Assembly (NCBI RefSeq): GCF_030317205.1
Contig: NZ_JASZYB010000003.1
Coordinates: 835,361-899,360, forward strand
Direction: 5' to 3'
Length of the DNA stretch: 64,000 nucleotides
DNA from: Variovorax sp. J2L1-78
Lineage (GTDB): Bacteria; Pseudomonadota; Gammaproteobacteria; Burkholderiales; Burkholderiaceae_C
Made by a program: the position numbers and the translations under genes. Below are positions 38,493 through 47,945 of the stretch, piece after piece (the stretch's first letter is position 1; each line of letters starts with the position of its first letter). The notes below the pieces were generated by a model. That model saw nothing but the letters and a program-made list of their open reading frames with translations. It searched no databases and was not told where the DNA came from.

Positions 38493-41400
38493 TTGAGCGG
38501 TGATTGTTACGATGTAACTAGGCTGTTACATTGCGGCTTCGTTGTAGGAAGCCCGATGCTTGAAAAATTGGAATGGATTGCGGCCGGCGCACGCTTTAAA
38601 CCCGCCGGCCTGCAGTGGTCGAACGGTGAGCAGCGCAGGCACCTATGTGCTCGTCAGCGCGCTGGATGCGGCATAGCTCATCTTCTCAGCCTGATTGCGA
38701 GCAAGCTCCGCTTGATCGTTGCCGCATGTTGCCTTTTCGCTTCATATTCATTCGCGTCCCAGGTGACGGAGTATCAGGCGTATGGCAATGGATGGCTGGG
38801 CGGAATGGGCAGCGGTTGGCAGTCCACTCCTGAGGCTGCATGCTCTCGGATGGTCGGCGTTACTGTGGAAGTGAATTACGGCATCTACACGTATGTGAGC
38901 TCCGTATTGGCTGGTGCCGAACCGCAGTGGGTGTGTCACGCTATTGAGCGATACACCACCTCTGTCGGGCCTTCAGATAGCAATACGAGCCTCGTGGTGT
39001 ACCGGCGGACGGTGGAGGTCGCGGAGCCTCCGGGGCCTCCGGAGCCTGCGCAGATGTGCATGTCTGGGGCCACAACTCCCAACCCCATACTCCCAGCAAC
39101 AGGCGAAAAAATTCGCGTCGAGCCAGACTGGACAGACGCCGGCCCTGCTGCTCTATCTTTGGTCCGTACCTACCGTAGTCTCTGGGGCCCAGATGCCTCA
39201 CGCCCAGTCGGCGTGCTCGGCAAGGCCTGGACGCACAACCACAGCACCTCGCTGAAAGTCACAGTCCGCGACGCTGCAGCATCTCCGCAGGCGGTGGCGA
39301 TCACGACCGCCGAGGGCTACCTGCGCACCTTCTTCAAGCAGGCGCAGGCATCCAACTGGACCGCCACCAATGGCGCCGACACCTTGACCGGCAACGGCCC
39401 GTGGACCTACCACCGCGCCGAAGACGACGTCACCCAGTCCTTCGACACCGACGGCCGCCTGCTCACACAGACCGAGCGCAACGGTTGGGCCACCACCTAC
39501 GCCTACAGCGGCGGTCACCTGGCCTCCGTCACCAACGCCTTCGGCCGCACGCTGAGCTTCCAGTACAGCGGCGATCAGCTGGTGAGCGTCACCACACCCG
39601 ATGCCCGCGTCATCGGCTACGCCTACGACAGCACCGGCCGCCTGAGCACCGTCACCTACCCTGACGCCAAGACCCGCAGCTTCGTTTACGAGAACACCGA
39701 CTTCCCCCACGCCCTGACTGGCATCTTCGACGAGTCTGGAATACGCTGGGGTAGCTTCTACTACAACGAAAAGGGGTGGGCGTCTGTCTCTGCATTGGCC
39801 GGCTCTGTCGAGCTCTACCAGGTGATCTACGATTCGAGCACTTCAACCAGGGTACGCGACCCGTTGGGCACCATACGCCAGTACAGCTACAGCCGCGCCC
39901 TCGGCAGACTGGCTGTTACTAGCAGCTCATGGCCCTCGGGCACCGGCGAGGCCGACGCCGCCAGCCGCGTGCAAGACGCCACTAATGGCCTCATCACCCG
40001 AGAGACGGACTTCAATGGCGTCCGAACCGACACAACGTGGAACGTCGCCCGCCGCCTGCCCACATCGGTGACCCGTGCCGCCGGCACCCCCGAAGCCCAG
40101 ACCACCACCACCCAGTGGCACGCCACCTGGGCGTTGCCTGTGCTGGTCACCGAAGCCGGCCGCACCACGGCCTATACGTACGACACCCAGGGCCGCCCCC
40201 TCACGCAGACCGTCACCCACACTGCTGCCGGCAACAAGACCCAGACCACCAGCTGGACCTACACCCCACAGGGCCTGGTCGCCACCGAGACCGCCCCGAA
40301 CGGCGCAGTCACCAGCTACACCTACGACGCGGCCGGCAACGTGCTCAGCGCGACCAACGCCCTGGGCCACGTCAGCAGCTACACCTACGACAGCGCCAAC
40401 CGCATGCTCAGCCAGACCGCGCCCAACGGCCTGGTCACCACCTACACCTGGGATGCCCGCGACCGCCTGCTCAGCCAGACCGTCGGCGGCCAGCAGACGA
40501 CTACGCTCACCTACACGCCCTTCGGCACCATCGCGACCCTCACGCTGCCCACCGGCCTGAGCCTTGCCTACACCTACGACGCAGCCCACCGCCTGACCGG
40601 CTGGAGCAACAACCGCGGCGAGAGCGGCAGCTTCACCCTCGACGCCATGGGCAACCGCACCGGCGAGCAGATCCTCAACAGCGCGGGTGCCGTCGCCTGG
40701 ACCACCGCGCGCACCGTCAACAACATCAACCGCCTGACCGCCCAGACCGAAGGTTCGAACCAGACCAGCACCTTCGGCTACGACGCCAACGGCGAGCGCA
40801 TCCGCGAGACCAACGGCCTGAACCAGAGCACCCAGTACGGCCTGGATGGCCTGCGCCGCGTCAAGACCCTGACCAATGCCGCCAACGCCAGCGCGGGCCT
40901 CAGCTACAACGCGCTCGACGCCGTCACCCAAGCCAGCGACTTCAAGGGCGTGGCCACCAGCTACACCCGCGATGCACAGGGCAACGCCACCGCCGAGAGC
41001 AGCAACGACATCGGCGCGCGCAGCACTGTCTACGACGCGCTGGGCCTGCCCAGCCAGATCGTCGATGCCCTGGGCCAGGCCACGACCATCCAGCGCGATG
41101 CCCTGGGCCGCCCGACGCAACTGAGCTTCGCCGACGGCAAGCTCACCACGCTGCGCTACGACCTCACCGGCGGCACCTACAACGCAGCAGGCGCAGCCAA
41201 CGCCAGCATCGGGTACCTCAGCGAGATCCAGGACCGCGCCGGCACCACCAGCTACCAGCGCGATGCCTTCGGCCGCGTGGTGCGCAAGACCCAGGCGCTG
41301 GCCAACGGCGCGACCGGCACCGGCAGCTACAGCTACAACGCCGCCGGCCTGCTCAGCGCCATCCAGTACCCGGGCGGCGCCGACCACATCCTGCAGCACG

Positions 41401-43105
41401 TCTACGACGCCACCGGCCGGCTCACGGCCATGAACTGGAAGGGCCAGCCGCTGGTCACTGGCATCACCTGGAACCCGATGGGCCAACCGACTGGCTGGAC
41501 CTGGGCCTTCGGTGCGGTCAGCGGCCTCAATGGCGTCAACCAGGCCACCACGCGCAGCTACGACACCGCCGGGCGCCTGACCAACGTCACCGCCGGTGGT
41601 CAGACCGTGCTGGGCTACGTCTACGACGCGGCCGGTCGCATCACCTCGCTGAGCCAGCTGCTGGCCGAGCCGGTGACGCCGAACGACCCGAACAGCGCCG
41701 TCACGACGACCCTTCGCAGCTGGCTGGCCGGCTACGACGCCACGGGCCGCCTGACCGCCTCAACCAGAGCGGCACCGGTGCCCCGGTCGACACCGCCGGC
41801 TTCAGCTACGACGCGAACGGCAACCGCACCGCCAGCACGCGCGTCGTCGGCGGCACCACCACCAGCCGCAGCTACAGCGTCAGCGCCAACCAGCTCACCG
41901 GCTTCAGCCAGGTCATCGGCGGCACGTCCACCAGCGTGGCCTACGGCTACAACGCCAACGGCGACATGACCGGCGATGGTCTGCGCACTTACACCTACGA
42001 CGCCGAAGGACGCCTGAGCACGGCGACCACCGGGGCCACCGACTACAGCCCGACCACGCGCTACGCCCACAACGCGCTGGGCCAGCGGGTCTTCAAGACC
42101 GAGCCGCAGTACCCGCCGGCAGAAGGTGACGAGACCGATGCGGGCTTCATGCAGAGCCTGATCAGCTTCTTCAAGCAGCTGTGGAGCCCCAGCACGAGCC
42201 CGTCGGAAGCCTATGGCTATGTGTACGCCTATGACGAAGAGGGCCGCCTGATCGGTGAGTACGGCACGGGCGGGGCACACAGCGCGGGCAGCAAGCAGTA
42301 CGTCTACCTGCCCACGGCCGCAGGGCCGATGCCGATCGTGGTGATGGCCGACGACACGCGCTATGCGGTCATGGCCGACCACCTGAACACGCCGCGCCGG
42401 GCCACCTACCCGGACGGGGATCTGCGCTGGCAGTGGGGCTACAGTGCCTTCGGCGATGAGCCGCCGACGGTGGCCGATCGGCGCTTCAACAAGACAACCC
42501 CGCTGGAGAGCGACTTCAGCATCAACCTGCGCTACCCGGGGCAGTACTTCGATGTGGAGTCCAACCTCCACTACAACAGGTTCAGGACGTACAACCCGAC
42601 CGTCGGGCGCTATACCCAGGGGGATCCGATTGGGCTCGATGGGGGATGGAATAGGTTTGGGTATGCAGATGCCAACCCGCTGAGCTACGGCGACCCTCTC
42701 GGACTTTGGTCGGTCGAAGGTGGCGTCTATGTAGGGTTGGGGGCGTCCATGAGTCTCGGCCGCGATCCCGCGACCGGCGGCACATTTATGTCTTTCAAGT
42801 TTGGCAAGGGATTCGGATGGGGCGCGGCTTACGATCCACTCGGAGGTCGTGCCGGTGGCACAGAGGATCAGTCCTGTCGCGCCGGTGTCGGCGTCGGCTT
42901 CTATGCTGAAGCGGGCGGCAACGCGGGCCCCGTTTCCGGGAAGGTCGAGGCAAATCTTGGCCGCAATTTCTTCTTTGGTGGAGGCAGCGATATTTATGGC
43001 GGCGTTCAGCCCAAAGGATCCTTCGATACCAATATTCGCGGGATCAAGGGTGTTGCTGCGGCTGGAGTTGAGATCACATTTTTTGGTGCGAGACCGTCAC
43101 GATGA
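38493..43105 (+). pseudogene. RHS/YD-repeat protein gene with a frameshift near 41757-41762
   Basis: About 1,530 codons in two frames. The first frame has a hydrophobic export-like segment (LRLIVAACCLFASYSFAS), a DUF6531-type N-terminal domain (ATGEKIRVEPDWTDAGPAALSLVRTYRS) and many YD repeats (YDATGRLT, YTYDAAGN). At GRLTA the frame breaks and the next frame goes on with LNQSGTGAPVDTAGFSYDANGNRT to the conserved RHS core end (FDVESNLHYNRFRTYNPTVGRYTQGDPIGLDGG ... GDPLGL). After DPLGL comes a Gly-rich tip of about 135 residues, no toxin fold recognised. The start is unclear. RHS proteins are shells that deliver a variable C-terminal tip. If the shift is real, shell and tip are made separately or not at all. 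Confidence 0.85.
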
Positions 43106-43440
43106 AAACACCTCGAAGCATTACAGTTTCAGGTTTGAAATGGGCAGCCTTCATTGCCGTCGCCCTGCTGTTCTTGCCTCCGCTGCTGATTGGATTTTTG
43201 CCAGTGTGGGAACATGCGAAAAAGTTGGCGCAAAGTAATGAACAACTACGCGGGGTGTGTCCTTCGCATGCTTCGATAAAGCTGAGTCGGTGGTTCTACA
43301 CGTACAAATTCTCCGGAGAGTCCGCGGAGTCAGCCTTCAACGGCACAGTGGCTAACAGAGATTGCAGTAGAAAGTTCAATATCAGATTCAAAAAGACAGA
43401 CGAAATCTGGGCGATTGACCGGATAACGATCATCGATTGA
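43102..43440 (+). CDS. Small membrane protein after the RHS tip, immunity candidate
   Basis: 112 residues, one N-terminal membrane helix (FIAVALLFLPPLLIGFL), then a soluble domain with two Cys. The ATG overlaps the RHS stop codon (ATGA). A small unknown protein directly after an RHS tip is the usual place of the cognate immunity gene. No family recognised; immunity is inferred from position only. Confidence 0.6.
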   Translation: MKTPRSITVSGLKWAAFIAVALLFLPPLLIGFLPVWEHAKKLAQSNEQLRGVCPSHASIKLSRWFYTYKFSGESAESAFNGTVANRDCSRKFNIRFKKTDEIWAIDRITIID

Positions 43441-43552
43441 CGGCATCCTTGGCAACGAAAAAAGCGCCCACGACGTCTGCGTTTACGCGCAATTTTGCGG
43501 TGTTGCAGGTCCGCAGTTCGTTGCTTTTTGCGGTGTGTCTATTCCGCGGTGA

Positions 43553-43753
43553 AGGATTGCCATCGAGCGGAATATTACAGCCAAAGGTGCCACATGGTTC
43601 GGTGGTGCGGGATTCGTCGGCGCGGGACAAATGACCATCAACGATTCTGGACAGATCCAGGGCACGAGAGGTGGTGTTCGTGGGCAAGTTGGTGTGGGTG
43701 CTGGAGCCGGCTACGTTGACTGTGTTCAAAGAACTTGGTGTGCACGGAGATGA
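43553..43753 (+). pseudogene. Orphan RHS C-terminal tip fragment
   Basis: An open frame with no start codon of its own. It reads NITAKGATWFGGAGFVGAG, then QMTINDSGQIQGTRGG and VRGQVGVGAGAGYVDC, a Gly-rich end like that of the RHS protein's own tip, and its stop overlaps the next small membrane-protein ATG exactly as at 43102-43105. It fits a displaced tip left when the RHS gene acquired a new one. Confidence 0.5.
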
Positions 43754-44016
43754 CTATAAAAAACGAGATGGGGTTGTTTGTGCTGGCCGTGCTTGCGGTG
43801 CTCATCGTGCTGTCCGTCTTGCTGTACAGGAGGCGACACGCGGGAAAGCCGCAGGGCGGCCTTCATCTTCAAGCTTTAGGCATTACTTTGGCGTGGATAG
43901 GTGGCGTCCTGGCCTTTGCGATGGATCGCGTAGAGCTTGGCGCCAAGGCCGTCTTTGTAGGTTTCGCGATCGGTCTCGTGGGCCTGTTCGTGCAAACACG
44001 GAGTAAGGGCGATTAG
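43750..44016 (+). CDS. Small two-helix membrane protein paired with the orphan tip
   Basis: 88 residues: MTIKNEMGLFVLAVLAVLIV, a basic loop YRRRHAGKPQGG, and a second helical pair LGITLAWIGGVLAF / AVFVGFAIGLVGLFV. The ATG at 43750 overlaps the stop of the orphan tip (ATGA). Probably the retained immunity partner of the displaced tip; no family recognised. Confidence 0.55.
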   Translation: MTIKNEMGLFVLAVLAVLIVLSVLLYRRRHAGKPQGGLHLQALGITLAWIGGVLAFAMDRVELGAKAVFVGFAIGLVGLFVQTRSKGD

Positions 44017-44044
44017 CCACTTCAGACCAACGCCGCGGTACCAA

Positions 44045-44100
44045 CGTGAGGCAGAGCGTCACCGGCGCCTGGTGGACACTGTCAACTTCAGCTACGACGC
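44045..44100 (+). pseudogene. Short RHS repeat scrap
   Basis: Reads LVDTVNFSYDAM in one frame, next to CAGAGCGTCACCGG. This resembles the intact segment QSGTGAPVDTAGFSYDAN at 41764-41820. It is a third piece of RHS coding sequence, too short to be a gene. Confidence 0.45.
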
Positions 44101-44303
44101 CATGATCCTGCGGCAGCTTTACGCAAAGCACGAAGCTCGATGCGCGCCGATTCGCGGATCTGCTCCCGATCGAGTTCCGCCACGGACGGATCGAACATGC
44201 CAGCGAACACGCTGTCAAGCCAAGGGTCGCGGGTGCTGAAACACTCGACCGCGTAGTCAAGCCAACTGGCATACCCAATCGGCGGTGGCAATGGTTTCTG
44301 AAT
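44088..44303 (-). CDS. Small protein with ATT or TTG start, possibly decayed
   Basis: About 67-71 residues: PIGYASWLDYAVECFSTRD ... REQIRESARIELRALRKAAA, acidic and helical. A strong ribosome site AAAGGAGA lies upstream. The codon where a start is expected by the family-like N terminus (QKPLPPPIGYASW) is ATT at 44303, not ATG; the next in-frame start is TTG at 44291. I think I have seen similar short ORFs near RHS/mobile loci but cannot name the family. It may be silenced by a start-codon mutation. Confidence 0.4.
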   Translation of the reverse strand: MQKPLPPPIGYASWLDYAVECFSTRDPWLDSVFAGMFDPSVAELDREQIRESARIELRALRKAAAGSWRRS

Positions 44304-44960
44304 GGTGAAGAGAAGTCTCCTTTATGACGCACGCTGCGGACCTGCATGGCGTCGTGCAGCCACGGCCTGCCTGCCTCATTGCGGCCTAATGATGATTCTT
44401 GATGAATACCGAGACAGCCAGCTACCCAGGGGTCGCTGCCTCAATCGCGGCCTTCTCGAACCGAAGGGGGACGCCCTGCTCGGTTCGTGGATCGGCATTG
44501 TCGTCCAAACGCCCCAAGAGACGCCATGACTTCACTCGCTGCAATTTGTACTGAAAGGCTTTGCAGGTTGCCCCGCAAACGCTGCGCCAGAGCGTGTCAC
44601 GACCAGGTGCCGGCGCCGCAAATTCAACGTGTCTGACAGGCCAACATGCAATTCTATGACGTCGACATGGCGGTTTGAATTAAGCCAACCGGCCTCCGAG
44701 AATCCCGGGGCGATTCACTGTCTTCGTTGGAAGCTTAGTTACGTGCTGCATGACGTTATCCGCGTTGTAGGCGGACCACAGGCGTTCGTCCTTGGCTTGG
44801 AAACGGGACGGCTTGCTTGCTCTGAGCCGCCACAGCCGCCCTAAAACTGCTGAGAGCATCCTTCAAATGTGGGATGCGAGGCAGTGCATCGATCGGCTTA
44901 ATGAAGGAGTCGGAAAGCGACCCATGAATGCGTTCTCTGACTAGACTAGGAGACTGTTGC
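44304..44960. other. Gap between RHS debris and the lipoprotein operon
   Basis: No supported gene. Short frames lack ribosome sites and family signals. It should hold the promoter of the lipoprotein operon that starts at 44961. Confidence 0.35.
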
Positions 44961-45641
44961 ATGCCGCTGCCCTCTTGCCTTGGCCGAATCGCATCGTTGG
45001 CGCTCCTGTGCGCACTATGCGGGTGCACCTCATTCTCCCAGACGTACCACTTTCAGTCTGGCGGCGCGGGGGGCGAGATTCCCAACTTTTACCGCGTGAA
45101 AGTGGAGGGCAATGCGCAGACCGCGAAGGCCCGTTTCCTTGCTGGGTTCTACGATGAGCGTGCGGTCGACCTGTACTTCAACGAGATCAAGTCAACAGGA
45201 AATGGCGAACTGCGCAAGCTATTCGAGAACGACCAGAAGGCACCAGGCGAGGATTCCACAATCAAGCCTTTGACTCCTGAGCAGGGCCGGGGCACGTTCG
45301 TCATGATCTTCAGCACCAATCCCAAGGCGGTGGCGGACACGATAGGGAATTTCGCCGAATCACAGGTCGTGGCCGACGCGTTGACCAATATTCTGAACAA
45401 GCGCGAAGTTGAGGCAGCCCGCATGCTCGGCGCTCGCGGCGCGGCGGGCGACCTGTCGTCCACCGCGCTTGCTGACGAGCTCGGTGCACTTTTGCCCGCC
45501 GATGCTGGCACGCCCGCCAGTGCCACTGTACTGGAACGCGGCTACCGCCGCGCGCTTGAGGCGATCTCTCGCCAGATCGGGGGGCCGCAAAGCTTTGCCG
45601 ACTTTGACGCCGCAAGGGCGTGGCTCGGCCGCACGAACTGA
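44961..45641 (+). CDS. Predicted lipoprotein, unknown function
   Basis: 226 residues; AGGAG lies eight bases before the ATG at 44961. Signal peptide with lipobox LCALCGC (lipidated Cys about residue 22), then a soluble domain with YHFQSGGAGGEIPNFYRVKVEG and a helical second half. No family recognised. First gene of a three- or four-gene operon with a second lipoprotein 23 bp downstream. Confidence 0.75.
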   Translation: MPLPSCLGRIASLALLCALCGCTSFSQTYHFQSGGAGGEIPNFYRVKVEGNAQTAKARFLAGFYDERAVDLYFNEIKSTGNGELRKLFENDQKAPGEDSTIKPLTPEQGRGTFVMIFSTNPKAVADTIGNFAESQVVADALTNILNKREVEAARMLGARGAAGDLSSTALADELGALLPADAGTPASATVLERGYRRALEAISRQIGGPQSFADFDAARAWLGRTN

Positions 45642-45664
45642 GACAGTGCAGGAGGGAGGACTAA

Positions 45665-46828
45665 ATGAGTAGCAAGACAATTTGCCTTCGGCTCGCGATG
45701 CTCGTCGTGGTGGGAGCGAGTCTGGTTGGCTGCGGAAATCTCACGGTGACCATGGGGGTGCTCCGACCAGATGTCGTGCGGGCCGAACTGGACAAGGAGC
45801 TGGTGTCGCGTCTGCTGCCCACGATCGTGGCATCGACGCCGGTTTCGATCTTTGAGGACGTGGAGAGGCTGCGATCCGCGCACCGGCAAGCTTATGCGGA
45901 GTTGCGCGTGCAGTACGAAGCCTCGGCAGCCAAGCTTCCTCAGCCAGCGCAAGGGGGGCTCAGGGGAGCCGCAGCCGACCTAACGGGCGACTTCGATCGG
46001 AATACCGGAGCTTTCTATAGAGATCTGACCTCAGACCTCAGAAAGTACCGTGCAGAATTGATCGCAAGGCTGGATGGGCGGTATACAGTCACGCCAGCGG
46101 AAGGAGTCTACTTTCCTACTGTGGACATTCTTCGTGTTTGGCAAAAGCGCGTGGCACAGGCGTCGTCGGCGATTCGCGGCGACATCGCCGCCAAGGTCAA
46201 GGACGCGGCCGAGGTGATCCAGAGGGCGGCTGCAGGCGCGCTTGTCGTGCCTGACCTGCAAGGATGGATCCGTGCCGAACAGTCGAAGGTCGTTGACTAC
46301 GTGGCGCAGCTTTCCATACAGAGCTCGCCAGCTGCGTATGCGGTGGCCAACGCCGACGACACTGCCTGGGCGGAACGCTACAACTATGTGCTCGCTCGGA
46401 GCCACGGCGGGGCTTCCGACGTGGCCATCAAGCTCGACCCGGCCACTGGCAACTATTTGCTTAAGGGTCTGAGTTTTGACCCATCGGATGTGGCCGCAGT
46501 GGCGTCGAAGGTCACAACGCAGGCCCTGCTGGTGTCAGCGCAGATTGCCGGCGTGCCGATCAAGCAGTCGGCGGCGCCGGCGGATGGCGTTGCGGGAAAG
46601 GCCTTAACCGTGTCGTCCGGCGCGATGGTCGACGCGCAAATAGCTTTGGAGACGCGGCGCCAGCAGGAAGATGTGCGGAAGGCAGCGCTTGTCGCCCTGG
46701 CCAACGTGATCGTCAACGAAGAGAACGACTTCAAAAGCGCGACCGACGAGACGCGCAGGGCTGCCGTTGCGGTGATCCGCAATGCCTTCGACAAGCGCGC
46801 GAGCGTGATTCGTCCCACTGCACCTTGA
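45665..46828 (+). CDS. Predicted lipoprotein, unknown function, helical
   Basis: 387 residues. Lipobox ASLVGC (Cys about residue 23) after MSSKTICLRLAMLVVVG. The remainder is Ala-rich and mainly helical, with long amphipathic stretches (YRDLTSDLRKYRAELIARLDG; QIALETRRQQEDVRKAALVAL). GGAGGA lies before the ATG. Together with the 44961 product it may form an envelope complex; function unknown. Confidence 0.75.
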   Translation: MSSKTICLRLAMLVVVGASLVGCGNLTVTMGVLRPDVVRAELDKELVSRLLPTIVASTPVSIFEDVERLRSAHRQAYAELRVQYEASAAKLPQPAQGGLRGAAADLTGDFDRNTGAFYRDLTSDLRKYRAELIARLDGRYTVTPAEGVYFPTVDILRVWQKRVAQASSAIRGDIAAKVKDAAEVIQRAAAGALVVPDLQGWIRAEQSKVVDYVAQLSIQSSPAAYAVANADDTAWAERYNYVLARSHGGASDVAIKLDPATGNYLLKGLSFDPSDVAAVASKVTTQALLVSAQIAGVPIKQSAAPADGVAGKALTVSSGAMVDAQIALETRRQQEDVRKAALVALANVIVNEENDFKSATDETRRAAVAVIRNAFDKRASVIRPTAP

Positions 46829-46838
46829 GAGCGTCGCT

Positions 46839-47252
46839 ATGGCCAGCAGTAAGCATCGCACCAAGCCTGCCGGCAAGCAGGCAGCCGTAAAGCCCTCGCG
46901 CAAGAATCTTGCCGAGCAGGCACCTGCCGGAAAGAAGGCGGGGTCGAACGCGAAGTCAGCCACGGACGAGACAGCATCGACCACCGAAACCGCCAATGGC
47001 CCAGGCGGCATTGACTCGGCAACCGTCATGGTGAATGCGCATAGTCCCGGCATTGGCGACGTCGTGATGTTGAACAACTCCGACGGCACCGTCCTGGGGC
47101 CCGGCCGCCTGTGCGCGGAGCGGCCAGGTTTCGGATCGGCATGTGTGCAGTTCGGCGGTGCGATTGGCTGTATCTCGGTAACCAGGTTTCGACTAAGCGT
47201 GGCCCCTCCGGGCTCTGATGCTCCGAGTTGCGAAGGTTGCGACAACTGTTAA
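46839..47252 (+). CDS. Lys/Ala-rich N terminus with compact C-terminal domain, unknown
   Basis: 137 residues, ten bases after the second lipoprotein gene. The first 50 residues are Lys/Ala/Thr-rich and probably disordered (KPAGKQAAVKPSRKNLAEQ). The rest has a SH3-like feel (SPGIGDVVMLNNSDGTVLGPG) and ends with C-x2-C-x2-C (CEGCDNC). No signal peptide. No family recognised. Confidence 0.6.
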   Translation: MASSKHRTKPAGKQAAVKPSRKNLAEQAPAGKKAGSNAKSATDETASTTETANGPGGIDSATVMVNAHSPGIGDVVMLNNSDGTVLGPGRLCAERPGFGSACVQFGGAIGCISVTRFRLSVAPPGSDAPSCEGCDNC

Positions 47253-47269
47253 GACACTGGAGCGAAGCC

Positions 47270-47422
47270 ATGAAGGAAGCCGATCGCAAGAAGCGGACGG
47301 CGGTTCTGGGTCAGGATCAGAGTCGTGACGATCCGCGACTGTCAGGATTCCTCCGCACGTCAGATGCTTGGCTGGGGCGCAAGCTGAGATCGGCAACGCG
47401 AGAACCGAAGTTCTGGTGCTAA
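47270..47422 (+). CDS. Possible small basic protein, end of lipoprotein operon
   Basis: 50 codons from an ATG with GGAG seven bases upstream: MKEADRKKRTAVLGQDQSRD ... EPKFWC. Short, charged, 17 bases after the previous stop. The evidence is only the ribosome site and spacing, so it may be chance. Confidence 0.3.
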   Translation: MKEADRKKRTAVLGQDQSRDDPRLSGFLRTSDAWLGRKLRSATREPKFWC

Positions 47423-47945
47423 CAGAACTACATTGCGTTCCCGCTGCGTTGTATCGATCGTCGAGGGTGGCGCTCTGGCGCGCGAATCAAGTGGACTCGG
47501 TTCCGGCCGGCGATGGGGACAGGCATGCACTAGCTGGTCAACTTACATGGCGCGCAGCGCGTCAAGCAATTGCGTGACCTTTTACCGGAGCGCAGCGGTT
47601 AGACGAAGTCAACACCGGTGCGGGGGATTGTATAGGGACGGCCAAGAGTGACACGTGAGGTCGAGTCGGCCATGCTCGCTTGTTGAGTGGCGCAAAGCCT
47701 GCACAACCGAATGTTTAGTGGCGCGCTTCCCGAAGATGCGCTGGCGCATTTTCCACCGAGCGATTGAAAATCAAAGGGTTAAGTGAACGGCATCCCGCAT
47801 CTTTGGTGGCGTTCCGCAGCTGTCGAAGTGCGGAACGCCACTGGTGCGGAACGACCATTCAATCAATGGTTTGGATGGACCGCGACCCTAGGAGTTCAGC
47901 GCTCTGCCACACGACAGGGGAACGGCGCTGCAATGGAAGATACCG
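47423..47945. other. Right boundary zone of the accessory region
   Basis: No supported gene. It holds the second direct-repeat array (47719-47841) and, at about 47425, ACTACATTGCGTTCCCGC, which resembles ACTACATTGGCGCATTCC of copy A. The catabolic genes begin right after it. Confidence 0.45.
47719..47841 (+). repeat. Direct repeat copy B (TGGCGC-motif array with inverted repeat)
   Basis: Has TGGCGCGCTTCCC, TGGCGCATTTTCC, AAGGGTTAAGTGAACGGCAT and a perfect 13-bp inverted repeat GTGGCGTTCCGCA / TGCGGAACGCCAC (47806-47841). Same order and strand as 37452-37569, so the two bracket the RHS and lipoprotein genes. Confidence 0.6.

Noticed and set aside
39927..41486. 519-codon Gly/Ala/Val-rich minus-strand frame opposite the RHS gene
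   Set aside because: Repetitive antisense of YD repeats; it has no start context and no family signal.
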